From contig NZ_JACAXB010000042.1 in NCBI RefSeq assembly GCF_013391415.1, positions 1 through 64,000 on the forward strand: 64,000 nt of DNA, in the 5' to 3' direction. The notes below the pieces were generated by a model. That model did no database searches. It saw only the letters and a program-made list of their open reading frames with translations, and was not told the origin of the DNA. This document shows, one piece after another, positions 1 to 6,860 of this stretch; positions within the stretch are counted from its first letter, which is position 1; every line of letters begins with the position of its first letter. The position numbers were made by a program, and so were the translations under genes. The stretch comes from Aquitalea sp. LB_tupeE. GTDB taxonomy: Bacteria; Pseudomonadota; Gammaproteobacteria; Burkholderiales; Chromobacteriaceae.

Positions 1-1
1 C

Positions 2-652
2 CGCCAGGTCACATTGAGCGTAATCCCGTTGTTTGGTTTGGGTTGGCTTATTCCCCGACTGAATCGGCTGAATTTTTCTACTCCTCACGTTGACCTCAAT
101 CTGCTCTATGCACACCACCGCCACTACTTGAGTGACGCAGCAGACTTGTCTGTACGTTTTGGCAACAAACAATGGAAAGACTATCGCAGCACCTTTCTCC
201 TGCCTGGTGCCGTTGTGCCGATTTGTAGTGCCACATTCCTCGAAGAATACGGTCCATTCCATGACCCTGCAGACCTCATGTCGGTCCCGTTGCTACACGA
301 CGAGGATCGCGGGACGTGGGGGCTATGGTTCGAAAACGCGGGAGTCGCTGACCCCGGACGTGCAAGTGGACTTCTGTTTGAGGATGGTTTGCTGACAATG
401 GAAGCAACGAAAGCCGGACTGGGTTGCGCCCTGCTGCGAGAGGCTGTTATTTACGACGAGATTGCATCAGGTGCCCTGATAAAGCCGTTCGACCTACCCT
501 ACGATGACGGGCGTCACTACTACTTATGCAGTCGCTCAGACAATGCATTATCACCAGACGCACAACGGTTATGCGACTGGCTGGAGGCAGAAGCAAAGGA
601 ATTCATGCATGACTCGCAAATATCAGGAACTTGCAGTGGACTATCCCAATAA
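2..652 (+). CDS. LysR-family regulator, C-terminal part (5' end cut by window)
   Basis: The reading frame is open from base 2, with no start codon in the window, so the N-terminal winged helix-turn-helix lies upstream. What remains is the LysR effector-binding domain. It opens with a stretch like FGLGWLIPRL, the usual first strand and helix of GcvA/LysR substrate domains, and has the later glycine-rich segment KAGLGCALLREAV. About 216 residues are visible, matching the usual two-lobed co-inducer domain. GcvA-type members activate amino-acid or beta-lactamase genes, but the ligand cannot be told here. The gene ends at TAA (650-652). Confidence 0.8.
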   Translation, partial: RQVTLSVIPLFGLGWLIPRLNRLNFSTPHVDLNLLYAHHRHYLSDAADLSVRFGNKQWKDYRSTFLLPGAVVPICSATFLEEYGPFHDPADLMSVPLLHDEDRGTWGLWFENAGVADPGRASGLLFEDGLLTMEATKAGLGCALLREAVIYDEIASGALIKPFDLPYDDGRHYYLCSRSDNALSPDAQRLCDWLEAEAKEFMHDSQISGTCSGLSQ

Positions 653-734
653 TTCATTGAATCACTGGCATTGACCGCCAAAATCTGAACGTGGTAATTC
701 TTTCCCAAAGGTGGGGATTGCATCGTTGGTCAAA

Positions 735-1815
735 AACAAGCCAGAGGAACCACCCCGCAAAGCGGGGTGGTGAGAGAATGAGTGAATACAGAGCAACATA
801 TCCACCCGGGTTTACCTTCATCAATATGCCTGCTTTGCTCGCTGACCGGCCAAGATCAGCATTCATCCCGCTCGCTGCCAGGCGAGCAGGATGGCACATC
901 GCTACAACGGGCTGCCAAGCCCAACCACACACTTCGCAAAACACTCTAACCTTTCGGAACACGGTGCCGCCGTGTCGCTGCGATGCAGCTCCCAATACGC
1001 TTCGGTCGTATCACGTATCAGTCAAACCCTACTCAGTAGTCTCCCTCTCTCAGTTTCATTCTGCACGGTGCCACCCGATACAGTCCGTGAGAGACTCCCA
1101 CGTTAGTAACCAGCTACTGCGCAACGCAGCGCCACTGCCTCCACATTCCCCTAGTCTTTCGACTCCCCGCAGGTTTCCCCAGCCCGATGTTCCATAGCGG
1201 CTCAGGTACTCAGTTCATGCTTCATCGACTACGAACCACGGCTCAATGCCTATGGCTCTACGTTGCTCCGCACAGCACCCTCGTGGGTGCCGTTACAGGT
1301 TTGAGCTATCCATCGACCCTCGGTTTCCCGAGGTGCCAGCTGCGCCAGGTTTCCCCTTGCAGCCCTCGTATGTCGCCATACGCTCAGAAGCCATCCTGTG
1401 CGGTACGGGTTACGCTCTTCCGATACGTCCCCCGAGTCGGCCTTGCACCGACTTTCACATAGTTACAGGTCAACAGGCCATTTCCTGCCTGCCGCCGTTT
1501 CCGTGTCGCCCAACCTCATACAACTCCACCGGTTGTACGGATCGGGTCGAAAAAGGGAATTTCACCCTCCTGCGCCCGTCGCAGCCGCACCAGCCCTACT
1601 AGAGGCATGCAGCTACAGTGTTTGCTCGATTCCAGACTGGCGATCTGGAATCTTCCGGGGTGGCGCCCCGGCATGTCCTTTCGGACGTGTGTGTTTGCAG
1701 TTGGCAGCCTGCTCAGTACGCCCTCCTCGCCCCAAAGGCGCACTGGGCAGGCTGCCGTGCGTGCAAATCACCTCGGTTTTCACCGAGTCCATTTCCTGCA
1801 TTTTTGGATGTTCTG
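735..1815 (-). ncRNA. Candidate large structured RNA, group II intron-like, no RT gene
   Basis: No reading frame here resembles a protein on either strand, but the minus strand is packed with perfect hairpins, several closed by GNRA loops. Examples are stem 1318-1323/1328-1333 (loop GAAA), 1367-1372/1377-1382 (GCGA), 1675-1678/1683-1686 (GAAA), 1153-1156/1161-1164 (GAAA), 1628-1636/1644-1652 (9 bp), 1703-1712/1747-1756 (10 bp) and 749-758/762-771 (10 bp, near the 3' end). Short motifs read on the minus strand, such as GGAGGGTGAAATTCCC, TATGGCGACATA, TCGATGGATAGCTCAAAC, GATGAAGC and GCGGGGAGTC, recall domains I-III of bacterial group II introns as I remember them. I could not find a domain V or a reverse transcriptase. 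The proposed start (~1812) follows a TATACA -10; the end is uncertain. Confidence 0.6.
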
Positions 1816-1918
1816 AAGCTGTATAGCGAAAAGCGCTGAAAATCTCGGAACATCATTACGTACGAGTCGTAGCTACCGAATCACATTGCACAGATATACG
1901 TTTTCTTCGCTATACAGC
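1806..1918. promoter_or_regulatory. Divergent promoter region with 13-bp inverted repeat
   Basis: GCTGTATAGCGAA at 1818-1830 is repeated inverted as TTCGCTATACAGC at 1906-1918. Each arm contains TATACA in the outward direction. Rightward, TTGCAC (1886-1891) lies 19 bp before TATACA (1911-1916) and could serve the 1947 gene. Leftward, TTCCGA lies 19 bp before TATACA (minus strand, 1825-1820) and could start the structured RNA. A repressor binding the repeat would cover both -10 boxes. Promoter strength is only inferred, because the spacers are longer than the optimal 17 bp. Confidence 0.5.
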
Positions 1919-1946
1919 GCATCAACAACTGAATGAGAGAACTTGT

Positions 1947-2576
1947 ATGTCTGCTTCAACACCGATTGCACGCAGTAAAACCGCAGCCCTGGCCCGCATT
2001 CTCGATAACGTCCCCAAGGGCTATCACCGCTATACCTGCGGTACCGTGGCAGCACGGAAAGCCGAGGCCCTGGCGCAGAAATTTCATACCTTATATGGCA
2101 TAGGCTGCTCACCCGCTCAGCGACTCATCCGAAAGGGTAAAGGGCTGGCCAATGTGGTGTTGGTCATGCACTGGCCGGTGGATGCAGAAAAAGTGGAGTG
2201 GCTACTACTGGCTACGGATGGCAAAGGGCTGGAAACGGAAACCTTGCGGGATGTAAGCGATAAACAGCGCTTGAAATGGCTTGGCTATGAATTGGCGCGT
2301 CACACCAACCGGGCGAAAGTAATGTGGACGTGGAGACGGACAAAAGAGGAAATGACAGAACTGCATGCGCTGATTGCCATGCAAGCCAACCAGCACAACA
2401 CCGAGGCAATATCAGAAACGCTGGAACGCATCGCCAGGCAGCCTGGATTTCGCGGTGTACGAACCCAGTCGTGGGCACTATGCGAGGCGGCGCTACAGCG
2501 TGGATATGATGGACCACTGCCGCATCTGTATTTTGTGCAAAAGATAAGTCATGGGGAACGTCTGCCGCTGGACTAG
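1947..2576 (+). CDS. Unrecognised 209-aa protein, divergent from the structured RNA
   Basis: I do not recognise this family. The protein is soluble and basic in its N-terminal half, with no signal peptide or membrane segment. Its N-terminus is rich in Arg and Lys (KTAALARILDNVPKGYHRYT), followed by a hydrophobic strand (GLANVVLVMHWPV) and an aromatic, charged segment around WLGYELARHTNRAKVMWTWRR. It ends in HGERLPLD. The basic, aromatic character would suit nucleic-acid binding, but that is inference. The ATG has a GAGAG Shine-Dalgarno about 8 bases upstream. It lies directly after the inverted-repeat promoter it shares with the minus-strand RNA, so the two may form one unit. Confidence 0.75.
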   Translation: MSASTPIARSKTAALARILDNVPKGYHRYTCGTVAARKAEALAQKFHTLYGIGCSPAQRLIRKGKGLANVVLVMHWPVDAEKVEWLLLATDGKGLETETLRDVSDKQRLKWLGYELARHTNRAKVMWTWRRTKEEMTELHALIAMQANQHNTEAISETLERIARQPGFRGVRTQSWALCEAALQRGYDGPLPHLYFVQKISHGERLPLD

Positions 2577-2919
2577 CCTGAACGGTGCCTCACTGATACC
2601 CCAAGGCAGGAAAGCATTATCTTGGGGCTTTGGAACAAAGCGTCTTCACGTGCTGGATACCATCTGGGACACCAGCAGCAGGTGCGTGACACATGGCCAT
2701 TCTCTGGCTGCAAAAATGGAGTTCACGCACAAATAGGTCAAAGCTGCGCGTTTCAACGGTGACTGACGATTGCGTCTGAAAATCCGCCTGTGAGCACTCT
2801 GCTCCAGCCTTGAAATCAGTTACAGCAGTGCTTCGGTGTCGGCACTGGCACTGCTTGCAACTGAATCAGCAATACACAGACGAGGCATTGCATCGTCAGA
2901 TACCAGGACGAATCTGCGG
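2577..2919. other. Gene-free stretch
   Basis: No plausible gene, repeat or strong promoter was seen in these 343 bases. They separate the 209-aa gene from the remnant of an XRE regulator. Confidence 0.5.
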
Positions 2920-3096
2920 TCAGGGTTGGCTATCTGCTTTGGCTGCCAATTGCTCGGCTTCCTGTAGCAGTGTTGAGGCAGGGTCGCCCAGCGCATCCGC
3001 AATCTGCCAAAGCGTGCCGACTGACATCGCGACATCACTTCGTTCAATGCGTCCCATGACGTTCCTGTGCAGCAATACAGTCAGCGTGATCGTGGC
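2920..3096 (-). pseudogene. Remnant of an XRE helix-turn-helix regulator
   Basis: The minus-strand frame ending at 2920 encodes the C-terminal part of an XRE/Cro domain: HRNVMGRIERSD, then GTLWQIADALGDPASTLL, which are recognition helix and helices 4-5 of the family. Upstream, the frame stops at a TGA (3097-3099) before the first helices, and no in-frame start gives a whole domain. The longest product from an ATG (3057) is 45 residues. It overlaps the end of the 80-aa gene to its right. This is most likely a decayed gene left by rearrangement in the island. Confidence 0.55.
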
Positions 3097-3323
3097 TCAA
3101 AGGTGCAGTGAATGCGCCTTCCGGCATGTAGCACCATATCAACCAGCTTATCAATCGTGAAGTCACTGGTCTGCTGCTGCAGAATCGCTAGTCTTTGTTG
3201 AGCGGTGATGCCGAGATTTATCGCCTCGTTTTCCGTTGAGACAAATTGTTTGAGCTCGGCTATCAGTGATTTCTTGATGTCCTCTGAAAGACTAGGGATG
3301 CTGGGGTCTGGGCTATGGTGCAT
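3081..3323 (-). CDS. Small XRE/HTH_37-type protein, antitoxin-like, 80 aa
   Basis: The sequence resembles the short HTH proteins of the HTH_37/HigA-like group: an N-terminal helix with EDIKKSLIAELKQF, then GITAQQRLAILQQQTSDFTIDKLVDMVLHAGRRIHCTF. The segment FTIDKLVDM..AGRR is the family's conserved C-terminal helix pair. The recognition region seems shortened against typical members, so DNA binding may be altered. The ATG at 3323 is chosen for its AGGAA Shine-Dalgarno 7 bases upstream. It lies 67 bases downstream of the 133-aa gene on the same strand and could be co-transcribed. No partner toxin of a known family is visible. Confidence 0.6.
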   Translation of the reverse strand: MHHSPDPSIPSLSEDIKKSLIAELKQFVSTENEAINLGITAQQRLAILQQQTSDFTIDKLVDMVLHAGRRIHCTFEPRSR

Positions 3324-3390
3324 AACATTTCCTTTCGGCTCACTTCTCCCACCCGTATTGGTTGGTTTGAAGCACCTGCTATCCCTATTT

Positions 3391-3792
3391 TCAAGCAGCC
3401 TGGCTGTGTATCTGCTTGTACTTGAGTATGGCTCGTAGCGCGGCATCTGCGTACGACACACCTTCTGCTACTACATCATTCACGACACAAATTACTTTGT
3501 CGCCGCATACATTGAAACTTGCACCTTCTTCTTGCACGCTCTTGAGTACCCCAAAAAGAGAGTCTGTTTGATGAGCGACCATATGGACCCTGTCAGGAGA
3601 TTCCGCGAAGATATACAAGGCTTTCTTATCGGCATGATAGGTGGCAAATGCATGCGCGGGGTCTCCGACCACGGCCACACCTTCCAGATGGTGCATGTGG
3701 TACAGCATTTCTAACGTGGTCAGGTCGAGATTATCAATATCGAGTGTGTTTTCCATCGCAAAATTCAGTCCTGAAGTATGTGCCTTGGCCAT
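3391..3792 (-). CDS. Unrecognised protein, about 133 aa
   Basis: I do not recognise this protein. It is acidic at the start (LDIDNLDLTTLEMLYHMHH), with beta-rich segments such as VAVVGDPAHAFATYHADKKALYIF and KVICVVNDVVAEGVSYADAALRAIL. There is no signal peptide and no membrane helix. The start is uncertain: ATG at 3792 (133 aa) or at 3756 (121 aa); neither has a strong ribosome site. It precedes the small XRE gene on the same strand and is divergent from the XRE gene at 3931, so it may belong to a small regulatory or toxin-antitoxin-like group. That is context only. Confidence 0.5.
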   Translation of the reverse strand: MAKAHTSGLNFAMENTLDIDNLDLTTLEMLYHMHHLEGVAVVGDPAHAFATYHADKKALYIFAESPDRVHMVAHQTDSLFGVLKSVQEEGASFNVCGDKVICVVNDVVAEGVSYADAALRAILKYKQIHSQAA

Positions 3793-3930
3793 GCCGTAAC
3801 CACCAGTGGCTGTTGATGTATCTACAGCCGGGCAGAGGCAAGTTTGGTTGAATGTCTCATTCAATAGTCGATTTTGGACTATTCGATTTTGGACTGCAAG
3901 CTGACTGACCAAACTATTTTCAGTCCTGAG

Positions 3931-4188
3931 ATGGAAAAATCGATTTATACGAGGGAGTACACGCTCCTGCTTGAAGTCCTTCGGACTGCACGTGAGCGCG
4001 CTGGGCTTACTCAAGTTGAGCTTGCATCAAAGCTGGATGTAACGCAGACGTTCGTCAGCAAGTGTGAACGTGGCGAACGACGCCTGGACATTATTGAACT
4101 GCGCAACTGGTGTGCTGCGCTTGGCATCACGCTGGATGAGTTGATTCGTAGCCTGGAGTTGGCTATCTCAGGTTCTGCTGAGAGCTGA
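3931..4188 (+). CDS. XRE-family transcriptional regulator, 85 aa
   Basis: This is a compact single-domain Cro/C1-type helix-turn-helix protein. The domain spans nearly its whole length: LLEVLRTARERAGLTQVELA (helices 1-2), LDVTQTFVSKCERGERRLD (recognition helix with the usual ERGER turn), and LRNWCAALGITLDELI (last helices). The start MEKSIYTREY is chosen because it matches how such proteins usually begin; an upstream start at 3874 would add an unrelated tail. The gene is followed 38 bases later by the zinc-ribbon gene on the same strand and may control that cluster. Confidence 0.8.
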   Translation: MEKSIYTREYTLLLEVLRTARERAGLTQVELASKLDVTQTFVSKCERGERRLDIIELRNWCAALGITLDELIRSLELAISGSAES

Positions 4189-4226
4189 GGGCTCGGCTCG
4201 GGTCGGCTTCAAAGGAGAGATTTGTC

Positions 4227-4631
4227 GTGAGTCCGAGCGAGACTTGGAAATGTGGAGATTGCGGTGAGCCGTGCATCCCCGTCAGTGTGGGCCAGCCAAG
4301 ACCTCCTTGTAGTCGATGCGGGAGCTTTGCGAAGCATATCCACCTAGTGTTCGTCGAAGAAGCTAACCTGACGGTGACAGACTTTTTAGACGTTCAATCC
4401 AAAAATGTGAACATGACGGGCAAGCGGAAAATCCGGCGACACCTTCAGACGGGAAGCCAATGGAGCGTGTCCCGGGAGAAGTTTGTTGACAAGGTGCGAG
4501 ATATCGATCGAGATGCTGGCACTTACTACGAGCGCGTCGTAGATCCTGAGACCGGGGAGGTGCTTAGACACTGCGAAGAGCCGTTAAGCGAACATTTCGG
4601 ACGGGGGTCGGCGAAGCCCCGGTCGGAGTAG
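4227..4631 (+). CDS. Zinc-ribbon protein of unknown function, 134 aa
   Basis: The N-terminus carries C9-x2-C12-x3-C16 and C28-x2-C31, a zinc-ribbon arrangement. The remainder is charged, with an RKIRRHLQTGSQWS segment and a C-terminal DPETGEVLRHCEEPLSEHFGRG segment. I recall similar proteins in accessory regions of proteobacteria, with no function known to me. The start is GTG with an AAAGGAGA Shine-Dalgarno upstream. It sits between the XRE gene and the possible PLD-like gene on the same strand. Confidence 0.6.
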   Translation: MSPSETWKCGDCGEPCIPVSVGQPRPPCSRCGSFAKHIHLVFVEEANLTVTDFLDVQSKNVNMTGKRKIRRHLQTGSQWSVSREKFVDKVRDIDRDAGTYYERVVDPETGEVLRHCEEPLSEHFGRGSAKPRSE

Positions 4632-4729
4632 CCTCGCGAACGGCTGAGCAATCGAGCTTTCGCTCTTTCTCCGCACTGGGGCTTGTCAAAATACTGCAAC
4701 TTCGGCGCCAGCAAAATTATGAAGGGACT

Positions 4730-5383
4730 ATGGACTCCGGCATCGTTTATGTCAAAAGCTACAAGGAAGGATCAGATGTCGTGGACTTTCTCAAAGAAGT
4801 CTATAAACATCCAGAATTCTCTCATTTTCTCGTTGCAAGATTCGATGCGATCAATGCTCGCGATTACTTTCGCGAATATATTGTTGAGAATGGAATTTCC
4901 TCTTTGTTCAATTTTTCGCTGGCTTGCGATGCTGTGATGCATGGAGGGATCCATGTAGATGAAATCGCGGACATCGTTCTTCAATTTGTTGAAAAATTGA
5001 AAGGCGTAAGGGATCTTTTCATTATTGATCCCTATTTTTATTCCGATGACCCTGATTGTGTCGCCCTTTTTGGAAAAATGATGTCCGTGCTCTCCGAGCA
5101 GCTATGCTCCGTGACATTCTTCACGAACGGTAGTAGGGCGAGTAAGAAGTCGACTATGCATTCGGTCCTGATGGCAGTTGCACCAAATGTTTCGATCAAG
5201 GACGTTGTTACCGACGAATTCCATGATCGTTTTTGGGTAGATGCAGCAAACATGGTCGGAATTGTTATGGGCACCTCCTTGAACGGGATTGGAAAAAAAA
5301 TCGCGCTGATTGATCACCTATCGAAATCCGATGCGTGCGAGATCGCCAAACTGGCACGCCAACTAATCAATCCCACAACATAG
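4730..5383 (+). CDS. Possible PLD-like (HKD-variant) protein, 217 aa
   Basis: The C-terminal third has DEFHDRFWVD, then about a dozen residues, then GTSLNGIGKKIALI. This HDRF...GTSLN...GKK spacing is typical of single-domain phospholipase D-like proteins in bacterial accessory and phage-defence loci. A central strand-like segment (RDLFIIDPYFYSDDPD) fits the same fold. The classical HxKxxxxD motif is not intact, so catalysis is uncertain. No signal peptide. The ATG has GAAGGGA just upstream. Base use is more AT-rich than the core genes, which suits transfer. Its role could be nucleolytic defence, but only context and motif suggest it. Confidence 0.5.
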   Translation: MDSGIVYVKSYKEGSDVVDFLKEVYKHPEFSHFLVARFDAINARDYFREYIVENGISSLFNFSLACDAVMHGGIHVDEIADIVLQFVEKLKGVRDLFIIDPYFYSDDPDCVALFGKMMSVLSEQLCSVTFFTNGSRASKKSTMHSVLMAVAPNVSIKDVVTDEFHDRFWVDAANMVGIVMGTSLNGIGKKIALIDHLSKSDACEIAKLARQLINPTT

Positions 5384-5579
5384 GGCGGCAACCCTACATT
5401 CAACAGGATATACTCTGGCGCTCCTCTTCCGGGCATCATTTCATTCTGCCTGGAGTCCCTACTCGGTTGTATGCTGGCAACTCAAACGTTAGCCATCTGG
5501 AGACCGCTTTGGTCGACCAACAGTCGGTGGTGAAGCCTGGTCGGCGGCTGTTCGGTCTTAGCGGTCACTCGACAGGTAA

Positions 5580-5969
5580 TTGTGGAGCGACAGGTTTACA
5601 CGGAATAACGGACACGTCCCCCCGTCGATTCATGTAATCGAACAAAAGGACATTCCAGTGCTCTGGATGGGACCAGAGGGAGGCAGCGCACGTTTGCTGG
5701 CAGGAACCAGTGGCCCTGACATGGTGGAGTTGTGGCGCTGGGAAATGCACCCTGGAGAGGTATTTACCTCCCTAGGTCACCCGCATGGCACATTTGAACT
5801 GTTCCATGTCGAACAAGGCATATTGGAATTGTGCGTGGTGGATACGGTGACAACCATAGGTGCTGGCAATGCTGCGGTGGCCCGTACCGATTCACCACAT
5901 CATTACGCTAATCGTGGTGATGGCTTGCTGATATTTACCATGACGGTTGCAGAGCCAGGCTCATTATGA
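5580..5969 (+). pseudogene. Truncated cupin-domain gene (XRE-cupin type remnant)
   Basis: From about 5628 the frame encodes a cupin: VELWRWEMHPGEVFTSLGHPHGTFELFHVEQGILEL, split as PGEVF, HPHGTFELFHV and GILEL, then a second beta stretch ending HHYANRGDGLLIFTMTVAEP. This is how XRE-cupin regulators end, but the N-terminal helix-turn-helix is absent and the sequence upstream is not homologous. The best in-frame starts (TTG 5580, ATG 5667) lack a good ribosome site. It may be a remnant, or less likely a stand-alone cupin. Confidence 0.55.
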
Positions 5970-6085
5970 ATAGAAATGCATAGTGCCGCATTGTAATATC
6001 TCTGGCATGCCGGTCATAAAAGTATTTCTCACACATGCCGCCATCAATAAAACAGTTGTAATTGTTGTAATGTGACAGGCTCAAA

Positions 6086-6113
6086 TTGACTGGAAGCAAG
6101 GTAATCTTATATA
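6086..6113 (+). promoter_or_regulatory. Sigma70-type promoter of the DauR-like gene
   Basis: TTGACT (6086-6091) and TATATA (6108-6113) are 16 bases apart, close to consensus, and lie about 50 bases upstream of the regulator start. Confidence 0.6.
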
Positions 6114-6161
6114 GTTTTTATCGCCTTACCTGGTTGAAGATCATCCATTTAGGTGTCCTTA

Positions 6162-6794
6162 ATGAATAAAAAAGACAAATCTCAGGTTAATGAAATATTG
6201 TTAAAACGTTATGGCAGCGTAGCTGATGGCATTGCTACTTTATTTTTTCCCTACGCGGAAGTTGTCATTCATGAGTTAGTCAGCCAGTCTGTGCTTTATT
6301 TGGCGAATAATCTTTCCAAGCGCTCGCTGGGGGATGATTCAGCTTTGGAGGAAATTGAACACTCCAAGCAAGAGGATGTCATCGGTCCTTACGAAAAGCT
6401 TAACTGGGATGGCCGAAAGATGCGCTCAGTGAGCATGGTGTTGTTTGATGATGCTGAAAATGCTATCGGCATGATGTGTATCAATTTTAACGTGGCGGTG
6501 TTCGAAGATGCCAAATCTGTTCTAGATACATTCATCAAGGGTGTTGGTGTAGTCGCACAACCGGCCGAACTTTTTAAGGACGACTGGCAAGAGCGTATCA
6601 ATACCTTCTTGCACCGCTGGCTACACGAGCATCAGGTTAGTCTGAATTCGTTGACTCGAGATCACAGGCGTGCGCTTGTTGAGGCATTGTTTAAAGAGGG
6701 GGCGTTCAACGGTAAAAGCTCTGCTGACTATATTGCAAAGGTACTAAATATGGGACGAGCTACTGTTTACAAGTACCTGAAAGAAATGAAGTAG
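6162..6794 (+). CDS. YheO/DauR-like PAS-HTH transcriptional regulator
   Basis: The protein has the two-part layout of the DauR/YheO family: an N-terminal YheO-like PAS domain (about residues 10-120, with GPYEKLNWDGRKMRSVSMVLFD and IGMMCINFNV as marker segments) and a C-terminal helix-turn-helix (about 165-210, ALFKEGAFNGKSSADYIAKV then GRATVYKYLKEM). The 210-residue length fits. DauR of Pseudomonas controls D-arginine catabolism. Here the gene is convergent with an ornithine-cyclodeaminase-family gene and a PLP dehydratase, so amino-acid catabolism is a fair guess. The ATG at 6162 is preferred. Confidence 0.75.
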   Translation: MNKKDKSQVNEILLKRYGSVADGIATLFFPYAEVVIHELVSQSVLYLANNLSKRSLGDDSALEEIEHSKQEDVIGPYEKLNWDGRKMRSVSMVLFDDAENAIGMMCINFNVAVFEDAKSVLDTFIKGVGVVAQPAELFKDDWQERINTFLHRWLHEHQVSLNSLTRDHRRALVEALFKEGAFNGKSSADYIAKVLNMGRATVYKYLKEMK

Positions 6795-6808
6795 AACTGC
6801 CTCCCCAC

Positions 6809-6844
6809 AAGAGTAAAGAGGTGCCGTTGCACCTCTTTACTCTT
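6809..6844. terminator. Bidirectional hairpin between convergent genes
   Basis: A perfect 16-bp stem (6809-6824 with 6829-6844, loop CGTT) lies 15 bases after each convergent gene end. The stem arms are rich in T toward their outer ends (CTCTT), so it can act in both directions. Confidence 0.75.
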
Positions 6845-6860
6845 ACAAGTATTAAGCAGG

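Noticed and set aside
749-771. Hairpin as a definite rho-independent terminator of the RNA
   Set aside because: The 10-bp stem is perfect, but the T-rich stretch starts only about 13 bases after it on the minus strand, so termination here is uncertain.
735-1815. Reading the structured RNA as a complete group II intron
   Set aside because: No reverse transcriptase gene, no domain V-like hairpin and no clear exon junctions were found, so only a resemblance to domains I-III is claimed.
691-1839. Open frames across the structured RNA region (several of 60-168 codons on both strands)
   Set aside because: They overlap in all frames, have biased and unprotein-like composition (many Ser, Pro, Arg, Cys), and coincide with perfect RNA hairpins. 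None resembles a protein family.
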